Source of the DNA: Phoma sp. XZ068
Lineage: Eukaryota > Ascomycota > Dothideomycetes > Pleosporales > Didymellaceae
Reading direction: 5' to 3'
Length of the DNA: 64,000 bases
NCBI GenBank assembly: GCA_004835665.1
Contig: RBKR01000005.1
Coordinates: 1,178,001-1,242,000 of the forward strand
This document shows, one piece after another, positions 23,008 to 34,512 of this stretch. The stretch's first letter is position 1; every line of letters starts with the position of its first letter. Position numbers and translations under genes: made by a program. A model generated the notes under the pieces. The model had not been told where the DNA came from, did not search any database, and worked only from the letters and a program-made list of their open reading frames with translations.

Positions 23008-26000
23008 TCATTTGATCTCCTTCACTGTCACGCTGCTTTCCTTCATTTCCTCTACGCTTTTGGTAATACCCTGCTCAGAGTGTGTCTGTAGTTCCGCCTG
23101 AGTCTGCTGCAACTGTATCTGCGGTGTCGGGAGTTGAGTTGCTTGCACCTTCATCTGCGACTGCTGCAGCGAATGTGATCGAGAGTGTGTTTGTGCGTTG
23201 GTCTGGTTCTCCTTCTCCTTCTCCTTTTCCTGTCTTTCCTCAAGCTCTGCCTTCTCTTGTCCGGTGACAACACCGTTAAGCACAACCTCTAGATCTGCAA
23301 GTCGCACAGGCTTGATCAAAAAGAGATTAACGCCGCTCGAATTGGCCTCTTGCTGTGTTTCGGTGCTGGCCACACCTGTGAGCGCGATGATGGTGACTGG
23401 TGACAGTCCATTGCGATTCTCATGAGCACGAATCTGGCGCGTCGCTTCGAGGCCGTCCATCTCAGGCATGTTGATATCCATCAGGATGACATCAATGCGT
23501 GCGCTCATGTCTGCGGCAGCAGCCTTGGCGGTTGCAGTATGAGCCTGCGTAGCTGATCCCGTGACCAAGGTATGATCTTGAGCCGACTTATAAGTGTCCA
23601 AGGCCTCAAGACCGTTGACAGCCAGGACATGGCGATGGCCGAGCTTATCGATGAAAGTACGAAGCAGTCGCAGGTTGATGGGGTTGTCATCAACGGCCAA
23701 ACAGTTGAGCGACCTTGCTGGTTTAGAATACATGGACTTCCTAACTGGGCTCGAATTGACCGATCGCACTTCAGGAGCACTAATCGTTGAAGTCAGAGCA
23801 GGTCGAGACTGATTCCCAAGATGTGTGAACATGTCCGGGCTTTGAGGTGGGGTGTTCTCCTTCAGGCTGAGCTGTGTGACCTTTTGCAGTGTTGCTTCTG
23901 TGTCGTGAACCTGATCGATCAAACGGTTTGCGTGGCGGTCAAGGCAAGACAACAGAGCCTTTGCCATCTTGTGGGGCCCTACAGGCTGACCGATGCATTC
24001 GAAGATAACACCAGGCACGGTGATGGCGGTCGTGGACTGCGCAGACGCAGCGCCCTGGCAGACAACAATAACTGGCGGGTGATTGGCCTTATTGGGGCCT
24101 TGACTATGTTGAGCACGAAGTATCTTGGCAACGGATTCGGTTGCAATGATGAGCTCTGGCGCCGCAACGCAAGGGCCATCACAGGTCTTCATGCCAAACC
24201 AATCAGCACAAAGGCTATCGAGCGCTTTCATCGACAGCTTGGTAGCCGTCTTGCCCTTTAGACTTCTTACGAAGTACTCCTCTTCTTCGTCAAAGCCCTT
24301 GAAGCAGACCGTTATGCCTTGTGTGCGTTTAGCAACCTCCCGGAGATGCCTGTCTTTCTCTTGCTCCGGTTCCGTCGGGCAGAATGATGGCGACATGATC
24401 GACTCCTTGAGGGGACAGGATACTGTGAACTTTGTTCCTCGGCCCTTCTCGCTGGTAACTTCAACCTCACCTCCGAGGGATTCAACAATCTGCTTCACAA
24501 TGCTCAGACCAAGACCGGTTCCCTGGCTCAGAGGGTTCTCTTGAGCAAAAGAATGGAACAGCCTATTGTTGATATAGTCTTCCGACATGCCAATACCGCT
24601 GTCGGTTACTGTGAACCGGAAGTCGCGATATTCCTCCGTTGGGCTTGCCTTCGGCATCACCTGGAGCTTAACCTTGATGTAACCGGCTGGGGTGTACTTC
24701 AGAGCGTTACCGAACAAGTTCATAACGACACGTCGCCATGCGCCAGGTTGGGTGCGGAAGATGTAGTTCTCGCTTTCGTTGATATCGAGAATCAGTGTCA
24801 GTGGAGGCGCCTCTGCTTTGTGGGAACTTAGCTCATATGTTTGAGCAGATACCTTCTGGTACGTATGACCAGCGAAAACACTTTCGACAACGTCTTCTAC
24901 GAGGACACTCATATCAACATCATTGATCAACGTCATGATGTCATTCGTGTGGCTTTGACCAGGACTAATGATGTGTTTAGCGCTCTGCGAACGCTTTTTC
25001 GACTTCTTTGATGTTCCCCGTGTTAAGTTGTTGATCTTGGCGAAGTCCAGCACATGGTTGATGGTCTCTAGGAGCGTCTTTCCGCAAGTTTCTATGGTTT
25101 GCACGTGGCTGGTCTGCTGACCGTCGATTGCTGTGTCTTTGAGCAAATCAGTCATACCCAGGATACCGTGGAGGGGAGATCGGAGTTCGTGGCTGATAGA
25201 TGAGATGAAGTCAGCCTTTGCGGCATCTGCTAGCTTAGTATCCAGTCGTGCAACCTCGGCCATAACGGAGTTACTGAAGGCTGCAAGGAAACTCAGCTCT
25301 TGTTCGCTAGTGAAGACACGCATAGGGTCAGAGCTCCAGATTACGGCGCTGGCGAACCATCGATCGCGATGCGAATCCCATAATGGGTATAGAACTAGGC
25401 TCTTCGCCCTTGGAAACACGCTTCGAAGGAAGTTCTCGTCATCCTGGCTTCTGGTCGACTCGGTCTTTCGTGACACGTTGAACGGGAAACCATCTGTTAC
25501 TTCAATGTCGCCGTTTCCTGAAGGAGAATTGATAGCCGGAGTGGTGGCATCGTCATCGAAATTGAAGATTTGGCCGTGCGAGTAAGAACGGAGCAGGTGT
25601 CGCAGTACGCTTTCGGACATGGAATACTGCATATCGGAGGCATTCGAGGGTTCCCTGTTGTTTTTGCTCAGTGCGGAGCCCAGTAAAACGCAAGGCTTGT
25701 CTGGTTCCGGTAACTGCTCGGAGAAGAGGTCATCGTCCACAAGTCCGCCAAAGGTGCTGATCTTGGCGTCGAAGAAGGCAACACCGTCGGCTTCGATTGC
25801 ATCGACGATCATATTTGACGCCCTGCTAAAGGCTGCTTGAACCTCGGGAGCGATCTTGCTCTTCTGGTCATTCTGCGACGAAGAAGAGGTTTTGGTCGCA
25901 GTTTCTGGTACTTTGAGATCCGGTGCTAGCTCCGAAGCAGGTGTAACGACGCTGCTCACGGGGCGAACACTTGATGTATCGGTGTTTGTTGGGCTCTTCA

Positions 26001-27035
26001 AGCTCGAAATGGCACTATCACTTCGGTCAATCACGAATGGTTCCTGGTCAGCGTTTGACCGTGCAGCAGGTCGTTGACGCTGGAGAGGTGTCTCCGACAG
26101 CCCTGCGGATAGCGGAGTGTCCCAGGGGTCCTGCCACCAGTCTTCGGTCCCGCTCTTCCCCTCAGCGAACGATCCTAGGCTCTTGACCATGATCTTGCCC
26201 CTGCGATGATCTTCAGTTGCCCTTGTCATCTCCAGATGTCGCATCACGGTGCCTGCCATGTCTTTGAGGAAGTCCAATTGATGGGAAGAAAGGCCGTCCC
26301 GCGGCTTATCATCTAGAACGCAATATGTACCAATGTTGTGCCCGCTCGGGCTGCGGATAGGAACTCCGGCATAAAAACGGGCCTTGGGTATTCCTATGAC
26401 GGACGGGAAGAACTTGAAGCGCTGGTCTGCGACCAGATCGTTGACCACGAGGGAAGGCACGCTGCTGAAATCATCGAAAGGTAATCCGGGACTGAACGGA
26501 AGGTTGACTGTGTAATAGCAAATGCTCTTTTCTTTAGGGAAGATGGTGTTCCCCCAGCACAGCCTGTCCTCGCCGAACTCGGGTTGGCCGGTGTGTAGGG
26601 AGAGGGTCCTGGTGGCTTCTGCCAGGATGTAGCAGTGCCGTCGGTCGAAGAAGGAGATAAGGCATCGCCGCGCACTGAGGCGCAGGGCTCCCAGCTGCGC
26701 GAATGCAGTCAGTGCCTTGTCTTCGGAGGGCTGGGGACTGCTCTCGTATGCAATCCCAAGGCCAGGGCCCGGGGGGAGTGCTCGCGGCGGCGTGTCGTGT
26801 GCAGGCGTGGGCGACGGCTGCCGGCTGCTGAGACCCTCGTTGGACGAGGTCCGCTGTGGATAATACCTGGAACACTTGAATCAGGGACCAGAGCCTATAC
26901 TACGTCACGAATGGCTCACCTGTAGAACTCGCGTTCCTTCGCGAGCTCCGGGTGCTCCATGGTCTTCTTTCGCGACTTTGCCTGTGAGCCCGAGAGACGA
27001 GCACTCACGGGCTCGGCGGGTCTGGGGTCTACCAT
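23008..27035 (-). CDS. Hybrid histidine kinase: GAF - HisKA - HATPase - receiver
   Basis: Two exons on the minus strand, 27035-26920 and 26866-23008, with a 53-bp intron; 1324 residues. Cytosolic sensor of a multistep phosphorelay. Order: polar N terminus with EREFYRYY across the intron junction; a GAF-like domain (about 100-275; CLISFFDRRHCYILAEATR, ARFYAGVPIRSPSG, GTYCVLDD); a linker; HisKA with SSISHELRSPLHG and phospho-acceptor His598; HATPase with N box NLFGNALKYTPAG, DSGIGM, FHSFAQ and GTGLGLSI; and a receiver domain (about 1110-1260) with AVDDNPIN, LMDINMPEMDG (phospho-acceptor Asp1169) and FLIKPV. A Gln/Lys/Glu-rich tail follows. No PAS, HAMP or membrane segment is seen. Without the 38-residue first exon the frame has no ATG near its start, supporting 27035. 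Fungal class not assigned. Confidence 0.93.
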
Positions 27036-27807
27036 TGCAATGTACTTTTGGAGTAGCTCAAAACATGGGAAAGCTAGTCGGTGGCGGGCGGCGGCCAGAA
27101 TACGCTACCATGCTTTGCGGACAGGCTAAGTGTAGCCAGAACGGCGATTTTGTTTCGAAGAGGTCTTTCGCGATCTCGCCGTGAGAAAGAGAGGGAAGCG
27201 GTTGCAATCAGACGCAGGGTCTGCCTAGTGGAGCGGAGGTGGGCCGCAGCAAGCAAATCACAGCCGTATCGGCGCGATTGCCTGACCGCCGCGCTGTGGT
27301 TGCACAAGCACGACGCGGCATCAGGTCTGCGCAAAGTTGGGCTCACCTCGACAAGGAAAGCATCAGGGACCGCAGGCCAGGAGTTGTGCAACCGTTGTTG
27401 TGCCTCGTCAAAAGTTGCACTGGCCTGGAACCTTACAAGCGGCCCGTCACGAGATCGCATTACCAAGACCCATACCAGCCGTATGACTGTGTCTTGCACG
27501 CTTCACAGCAACTGCACAGCAGCTGCGCAGCAACGCAAAGGACTCCAACATCCATCCACGTGTGTCCAGGAACCCCTGAACGCCACCTTAGATTTGCAGT
27601 TTGTCGATCGCGGATTGCAGCGATTGTTAGCCTTCGAGTTCCGCAGTCAACGCCAAGACGATCTGCCCTTGAGCCGCTTGCCGCTTGTCGCTTGCCGCAC
27701 AGGGCAGCTGCGCATCACCCCGCCTATCGCATTCGAATGCAGCTACCATTTTGCCATACCGTGCTCGGAATTTCACATCGCGTCAGTGACCACCCATAGA
27801 GCTCATC
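27036..27807. other. Divergent promoter region of the histidine kinase and QNS1
   Basis: 772 bp between two divergent start codons. Long open frames cross it on the plus strand (27081-27851 and 27239-27799), but they have no recognisable content and overlap each other and the QNS1 start. A local CTTGCCGC-type repeat occurs near 27668-27697. Confidence 0.45.
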
Positions 27808-30087
27808 ATGGGTACGTGGGTGATCTTTTGCTGCAATTGAGTGTTTTCTGACAAATGACTCACACAGGACGACTTCTGACATTTGCATGCTGTAACCTGA
27901 ACCAATGGGTTCTCGATTGGGAGGGTAACCGCAAGAGGATTGTAGAAAGCATACAGATCGCCAAAGAGCGCGGTGCTGGTTTTCGAACGGTATGTTGAAC
28001 CTGAAGGCATGACACTCATCTCGAACAACGCTGACTATCTTCAGGGACCAGAGTATGATATGTGTCACTTACTTGGGAAACAATACTGACATCTTCTTAG
28101 ACTTGAAATAACCGGTTATGGCCTGCTCGACCACTTCCTCGAGGGTGACACATATCTCCATGCCTGGGAGCAGTTGGCCATCATCCTACAAGATGAGTCA
28201 ATACACGACATCATCGCCGACATTGGTGTGCCAATCATGCACCGCAACAACAGGTACAACTGCCGGGTGATTATTCTCAACGGCAAGATCTTATTCATCC
28301 GTCCCAAGCTCTACCTTGCAAACGATGGCAACTACCGAGAAATGAGGCACTTCATCCCGTGGAACCGCCCCCAACATCACGAAGAATACTATCTTCCTCA
28401 GTTCATCCAGAAGCTCCAAGGTTCGACCAAAGTACCAATCGGAGACATGGTGCTGTCAACACCAGACACCTGTATCGGCATGGAGACCTGCGAGGAGCTA
28501 TTCACACCATTATCGCCTCATCTGGCCATGTCGCTGAACGGTGTGGAGGTCATCACCAACTCCAGCGGTTCTCACCACTCTCTTCGGAAGCTCAACACTA
28601 GGATTAGCCTCATACAAGAAGCCACCCGGAAGTCGGGCGGTGTTTATCTCTACTCCAACCAACAAGGTATGGATGGCGATCGCCTGTACTATGACGGTTG
28701 CGCAATGATCATCATCAACGGTGAGATCGTCCAGCAGACATCGCAGTTCAGTCTCAACGATGTTGAAGTCTGCGTTGCCACAGTCGATATTGAAGATGTC
28801 AGGTCCTACCGCTGCGCAATTTCCAGAGGTAACCAGGCCCTTGCTGCACCTACCTATGAACGTGTCGAGACTCCTTTCCACATCGGCCAGGGTGAGGACG
28901 ACTACGATCCCAATCTGGCTCCAAGCCCTCCCCAAGAGTTGAAGTTGCATGCTCCCGAAGAGGAAATCTATCTGAGTGGATCATGTTTCCTGTGGGACTA
29001 TCTCAGACGATCGAATCAAGCAGGCTACCTCATCCCTCTCTCTGGTGGTATCGATAGCTGCTCGACGGCGGTACTCGTCTACGGCATGTGCAATGTCGCT
29101 TTCGAGGCACTTCAAGCAGGGAACGCGCAGGTTAAGGCCGATATCCAGCGCATCGCAGGCCCAGGCGAAGCAGAGGGCTGGCTGCCAAAGTCACCTCAAG
29201 AGTTGTGCTCAAAGGTGTTCTCTTCCGTTTTCATGGGCATGGCCAAACAGTCCTCCAAAGAAACCCGCAGCCGTGCCGAACGCCTGTCCCACGATATCGG
29301 CGCCCAGCATACCGACCTAGATATCGACTCGATCTTCGAGGCATTCAAAGGCGTCCTCACCAAAGCCACTGGCCATGAACCTGCCTTCAAGGTCCACGGC
29401 GGCACACACGCCGAGAACCTCGCGCTCCAAAACATCCAAGCCCGCTCCCGTATGGTCCTATCTTACATCTTCGCGCAACTACTGCCCACCGTCCGCCAGC
29501 GCCCTAACGGTGGTTCGCTCCTCGTGCTGGGCTCCGCAAACGTCGACGAAGCACTCCGCGGCTACTTTACGAAATACGACTGCTCGTCCGCAGACATCAA
29601 CCCAATTGGCGGCATCTCGAAAACCGACCTGAAGCGCTTCATCGCCTGGGCAGAAACCCGCCTCTCGCTCCCCATCCTGCGAGAATTCCTCGACGCCACA
29701 CCGACCGCGGAACTCGAGCCACTCACCGAAGACTACGTGCAGTCCGACGAAGTCGACATGGGCATGTCATACGCCGAGCTCAGCGTCTTCGGCCGCCTGC
29801 GCAAGTCGCAGAAACTCGGACCCTACGGCATGTTCCAACGACTTGTGCACGAGTGGAAGGATCTGCACGAGCCGCGGGTTGTGGCGGATAAGGTGAAGAG
29901 GTTCTACCACTTCTGGGCTATCAACAGGCACAAGATGACGACAATCACGCCGAGTCTGCATATGGAAGACTATTCGCCTGATGACAATAGGTTTGATTTG
30001 AGGCCATTTTGCTATCCGAGCTTTTGGTCGAGTTGGAGTTTCAAGAAGATTGATGAGGCGGTGGAGAAGATGGAGAAGAGGAAGTAG
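27808..30087 (+). CDS. QNS1: Glutamine-dependent NAD+ synthetase
   Basis: Four coding exons: 27808-27811 (4 nt, ATGG), 27868-27989, 28045-28052 (8 nt) and 28101-30087; introns of 56, 55 and 48 bp; 706 residues, close to the usual length of about 710. It makes NAD+ from deamido-NAD+, glutamine and ATP, the last step of NAD biosynthesis. The N-terminal nitrilase-type glutaminase domain has a Glu-Lys-Cys triad visible as GPELEITG (Glu45), RPKLYLAND (Lys114) and METCEELF (Cys175), the positions known for the yeast enzyme. The synthetase domain has the PP-loop LSGGIDSCSTAVL near residue 360, and downstream LVLGSANVDEALRGY and KYDCSSADINPIGG. The start is fixed by MGRLLTFACCNLNQW, which fits the conserved family N terminus only when the two tiny exons are included. 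Divergent from the histidine kinase gene. Confidence 0.95.
28045..28052 (+). other. QNS1: 8-nt microexon of QNS1
   Basis: GGACCAGA is bounded by ...TATCTTCAG upstream (GCTGAC branch) and GTATGATATG downstream (TACTGAC branch, TTCTTAG acceptor). It encodes Gly43, Pro44 and two bases of Glu45. Skipping it joins ACG to ACTTGA and gives an immediate stop, so it is needed for the enzyme. Confidence 0.88.
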
Positions 30088-30320
30088 TTTGCTTATATAG
30101 AGTAAATATGTACAGGTTCACTCCTATAACGTTATGCTGAGCAGATACATAAAATTCCCCTTCCTGACAATATGCAGCTTGTGATTATCGGACTAACTTG
30201 TCCCTGAACAATGGAGCTATTGGTACAGATTGTCGGTTTCTGCATGTAGCCAAAAAAATAAAATAAACAAAGAATGAAATACATAGAAGAGTATGCAAAC
30301 GAGACAACACAGAAGCCTCG

Positions 30321-31730
30321 TCACTTGAGCACAATATCCTTCCTCGCCGGCCCTAGGCTATTCCACGCTTGCTCATGCATCCGGCCTACACTTACCCTCT
30401 CCGCACACCCCCTATTCTCGTCCCACCGAATCAACATGACATTCATCACACACCACTCCCCCGGCGTGAAAACGTCCTCATTGAAATCCATAACCTCCTC
30501 GTCCCACACAAATCGCTCACCGTCCCAGATCGGCGTTCCAGGCGGATGCATGGTAATCTGCTGCGGCCTCCGAGTATGCTCAGTGGGCTCAACGCGCTTG
30601 TTGCGGCTTAGCAAGACAAACTCGTACGGGCCGTGGTAGTGTGGGGCGGAGATTGCGGATTCGTGAGACATGAGAACGCCGCAGTGTTTCCCGTCGGGGT
30701 TAAGGAGCTGCGAGCATGCGATCTCCGAGTCCTGGTAGTGCAGCTGGGATGCTGTGAAGCCGTCTGCGGGGATGGTTTGCGCGGTGAAGCGGAGCGTTGA
30801 GCTTTCAGTTGTTGGATCAGAGCCCCGCGGCGCGTGAAAGTAGGGTGGGTAGCGGATGCGCAGGGAGGCATGCTTATCGCGGCGGACAGTGTAGGGGGCG
30901 GATTCCGGTCCGATGTGGAAGTTTGTGATCTCGGAGCGGAAAGTTTCGCCTGTGCTGCGTGGGGTGGTATATGTGTCGGGGCAGCTTGTAGGGTCGAAGG
31001 GAAAATTAATGGGGCCGGAATGTGATGTCCAGCTCCAGGAGGGTTCATTGTCGTCCCTGGACGTCGATGCGTCGGCTGGGCACCAAAGTAGGGAGAAGTC
31101 GAATAGGGCTTCCGGAAGCCCGTGGATAAGGTTGCCACCGCAATTCTTTGTCAAACTTTTCGAAGCCTTGATGAAATCCGGAGATGTAAAAGGTCGCTCG
31201 GTCTTGGTCACGAGGTGGTTGTACCTCTGAAATCCGGTAAACCAGTCGTCAACTTTGAAATCCAGCTCTTGATTCTGGTCTTTAGGTATGCTCGCATTTG
31301 ATGCAGAGCGTATCCGATTCACCATGCCTCGGATCGTCCGGCTTGCGGATCTGCTTGATCGTCTTGAGCTGTTGCTGTTGCTAGATCTGCGTGACTGCTG
31401 CTGCTGCGAGAGTGGGCTGGTGGGTGTTGTTGGTCTCGAATCTGGTGATTTTTTCCGATGTGAGAGCGAGCGGCTGATCCATCCTGGCGACAACCTGTCC
31501 ATTGTCGACGTTGGTGTGGTAGACATAACGAGCAGCGACATTGGTGTGTTTGTAGGTAATGTGCAAACGGTGTGTAGTCGAACCGGGGAAGTGAGGCAAG
31601 TTGTAATCGTGGCAAGCGTAAGTCGTGGCAAGCTTATGAAGACCAACTGGGGCGTTGAGACGGTGAGGCGTTGTTGTCTCACAATGTTGGTGTCGTGTGG
31701 CTTTTTGTTCACAGGGACTTCGCCGCCCAT
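30321..31730 (-). CDS. HET-tail-like protein without a HET domain
   Basis: Single open frame, ATG at 31730, 469 residues; internal starts at 31541, 31526 or 31502 are equally possible because the first 75 residues look unstructured. After a Ser/Arg/Gln-rich segment (about 85-135) comes a region like that downstream of the HET (heterokaryon incompatibility) domain in fungal proteins: GLPEALFDFSLLWCPAD, EPSWSWTSHSGPI, and the end block CAERVSVGRMHEQAW followed by KDIVLK. These match by pattern the LPW...YCW.P / PSWSW / ER-GxG-IHExAW run of HET proteins. The HET domain itself, and the GWxxQE block, are absent. So it is either a truncated relative or a free-standing version. No signal peptide. 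Function unknown; a link to non-self recognition would be speculation. Confidence 0.7.
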   Translation of the reverse strand: MGGEVPVNKKPHDTNIVRQQRLTVSTPQLVFISLPRLTLATITTCLTSPVRLHTVCTLPTNTPMSLLVMSTTPTSTMDRLSPGWISRSLSHRKKSPDSRPTTPTSPLSQQQQSRRSSNSNSSRRSSRSASRTIRGMVNRIRSASNASIPKDQNQELDFKVDDWFTGFQRYNHLVTKTERPFTSPDFIKASKSLTKNCGGNLIHGLPEALFDFSLLWCPADASTSRDDNEPSWSWTSHSGPINFPFDPTSCPDTYTTPRSTGETFRSEITNFHIGPESAPYTVRRDKHASLRIRYPPYFHAPRGSDPTTESSTLRFTAQTIPADGFTASQLHYQDSEIACSQLLNPDGKHCGVLMSHESAISAPHYHGPYEFVLLSRNKRVEPTEHTRRPQQITMHPPGTPIWDGERFVWDEEVMDFNEDVFTPGEWCVMNVMLIRWDENRGCAERVSVGRMHEQAWNSLGPARKDIVLK

Positions 31731-32296
31731 ACACTGCCCCCTTTGGACGCGTATCGAGAAACTCTCATTGCAGGAGGTGTGCGGGCAAAACGGTAAGTGG
31801 CTGTGCAGAAGTCTGGCCGGTTGGTGGAGCCGCCCGACAGTTCTGGATCACAACACAACATACGCGGTTGCGATCGGTTTGAATGCAATTTTGTTACCTC
31901 ACATCGTGGGTATAGTTATTTGCGAGTGGAGAATGCTATCGTGGGTTCCCAAACATGTTGTGTCATCTGGAGTCTTGCTCTCCTCTTGCTGTTCGGCTGA
32001 CTTGCGGCAGCAACGGGGTAAGTTCATCAGTCGCAAATTACACTCTGCGAACACCGGTGTCAGGGATGTATCCAAAATCTGCCGTATATCGTATGCATCC
32101 AGGTTTGGCAGTCGCATGCGTCGCGTTGGTCGTGTGTTGGAGTTGTGGCGAGTGCTGTGGCTGAAGAGGACCCCGCGCTAATGAGGTCCCGCCTTCCGAA
32201 CTGATTCCGAAGGCATCCAATGACGACGCGTCCCTTCCGCGGGCTCCATTCGCTTTCTTGGACAGCTGTGAGCTTCACTACAGAACGTACCGCACA
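31731..32296. other. Divergent intergenic region
   Basis: 566 bp between the HET-tail gene and the RING gene starts. A plus-strand frame (31288-32181) crosses it but is mostly antisense to the HET-tail gene and unrecognisable. Confidence 0.45.
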
Positions 32297-33010
32297 ATGT
32301 CTGGCTACGAAGGTGAGCTGCGCATAATGGAGGACGCAGCTGCACAGCGACTGACTCCCAGCAGTTGAACACAACATCTCCACAAAGGAGGAGACGGCGG
32401 GACCGCCACCCCGCCGGCCGGACCTGTCGACCTTCTTCTCCCAGCTCGAGCTTGTCGATACGTCCGATCCAAATGCGCATACCAACACACACGCTCTGCC
32501 GCAGCCTGAGAACATGGCGGCGGCATTTCGCCTGCTTGCAAATGCCTTCGAGATGATGCGCGGACGACCAGCGGACGAGGGCGGCAGCGGGGAGAACGAC
32601 TTGCTGGCAAATATGATCGAGGTGCTGCGGCAGAATGCAGACGACCCGCCAGCAGAACTCAAGGGCTGCCCAGATACATTCTTGGACGAGCTCGAGAGGG
32701 TGCCAAACACATCGCTCAAGCCTACGGATACATGTCCAATCTGTGTAAATCCATTCCTAGAGGGTGAGTGATTAGTGTGGCCTGAGGGGTCGAATTCTTG
32801 GCTGACTCGGGGCGCGGAACAGACAAATACCCGCTGGTAGTTCAACTGCCATGCCACAAGGACCACTTCTTTGACTTGGACTGCATACGGCCATGGCTGA
32901 AGCTAAACTCGACTTGTCCGCTTGATCGCAAGGAACTGCTCAAGAAAAAACAGCCACCGCCGCCACCTGTGGAGGACGACGAGGAAGACTACGACGATAT
33001 GTACGCATGA
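32297..33010 (+). CDS. Small RING-type zinc finger protein, putative E3 ubiquitin ligase
   Basis: Three exons: 32297-32312 (16 nt), 32365-32763 and 32823-33010; introns of 52 and 59 bp; 200 residues. The N terminus is MSGYEVEHN after splicing. Residues 25-125 are acidic and helical (ENMAAAFRLLANAFEMMRG). The RING starts TCPICVNPFLE, is cut by intron 2, and continues DKYPLVVQLPCHKDHFFDLDC, then IRPWLKLNSTCPLDR. Compared with a standard RING-H2, the region after the third Cys is longer by two residues, one His position appears as Asp, and the last Cys is Asp (CPLD). An Asp as last zinc ligand is known in Rbx1, so zinc binding may be kept. The end is Pro-rich then acidic (EDDEEDYDDMYA). Substrates unknown. 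The first acceptor is a CAGCAG tandem. Confidence 0.88.
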
Positions 33011-34512
33011 GCGCTGTTCAGAGCCATCGCATTATTAGGGCCCTGTAGGGAGTTACCAGGATTGCAGCGCGGAATTCACCATCGTACCGAAAGAAATTCG
33101 AGCCGCTTCACAGCATCCTCTTTATCAATCCAATGCGTCGAATGACTTCAGCCTAGTCTTACATTTTGGCTACCCCTTGACCTCGTCGCAGCAATGTGGC
33201 ATGGAGTAGGATCTTGCCATGCACCACGGCACCGATCTGAGCATGTTCAAGAGTTCGTCCGATCCGATGAAAAGAGCCCGAGGAACCGGCGAGCCATATT
33301 GACGCCGCCCAACACATCCCCTCTGAACGAACATGACTGGACGCGAGATGATCGTTTCCCACAGAACGCCGTGTGTCAATTCATTGGCGACTTTGATTAC
33401 CTGCATATCGCCCCGGCCTTGCATCAGATATCAGTCCTGCAGCCCACGCCCACTACAAGCCGCTAAACGAGACCTCGCAATCAATCATGGACATGAATCC
33501 GTGTTCCAAACCCTCATTCCTCGTACATCTCTTCACCCCTGACGATTTGATTTTGTCACATCCAACGCCTGCGCCACTTGAATGCATGTATCTAAATCGT
33601 ATATGAAGGCTAGCAAAACCCAGCAAAATGTTATTTGCAAACACCGTTAGCTATCCGAGCTCCAAGACCAGGCCTCGAGGGGTTGTTATCATATATATTA
33701 CGATGTCAGCGTTGCACTGTTGCAACACCATGAGAGTAATACCGAGCACACCCATCCGCGCTGACCCTCTGCAATTACGTCATTGGTGTATACCGTGAAT
33801 CCTTCCAGCACTAGTCCATTCACTTTGTGGCATACTGTCCGAGGTCTGGCAGCGGACCCCGAAAGACCGCGATTGCCGATGTGATTGTTAGAATTAGGAG
33901 CCCGAATCGAGATCCGACATTCCAATGGGACCTGTCATGTCTGACAATGGTTTTGAAAGCCATGTTGGTAATACAGAACGTTTGCACACGTTGTGGGTGA
34001 GCCGGCTTGATAAGTACAGTTCGTGCGAGCAAATGCGAGCGGAGTTAACTGGTGTAAGCAATGCGCACCGCGTGGCACAGGCCTAACCGGGGTTATGATT
34101 GCTCCATGCCGAGACACCATCATGAACAGCATTGCAAAGTAGAATCATGGCTAGGTATTCTTCAAAACACATTTCGTCGTGGGCAGAGCGTACTTTATCG
34201 AGACGAGGGCTGCTACCATCGTAATGGGTTAATTCATGAGCCGAGGAGGTATTGTCGCGCAAAGATTGCCCGTAGATCCCTGCAGGGGCCTGTTTGGGCA
34301 GATCGGGCCAAGCCAAGTGGAGTTACGGACGAGGCCTCGGGCGAATCCTGACGGGCTATCTCCAGAGCTGCACACCTCAGCATTCGCCATACACACGACA
34401 CCCACCCCACTATGAAAGCGGCATGTTTCCTCACTCCCAGTATGCATCGATCTGCAAGCGGGACGAGGTGCTTTGAAGAAGTTAGATTCAAACACAAGGC
34501 CCTCTACTCATC
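33011..34512. other. Gene-poor stretch
   Basis: 1.5 kb between the RING gene and the regulator gene, both on the plus strand. Only short random-looking frames were found (for example 33194-33466 and 34061-34351). It is a likely promoter region for the regulator; no motif could be assigned. Confidence 0.45.

Noticed and set aside
27081..27851. 256-codon plus-strand frame between the histidine kinase and QNS1
   Set aside because: No ATG-supported family content, overlaps another long frame and the spliced QNS1 start, and lies in a divergent promoter region.
31288..32181. 297-codon plus-strand frame over the HET-tail gene start
   Set aside because: Antisense to the better supported HET-tail frame and without domain content.
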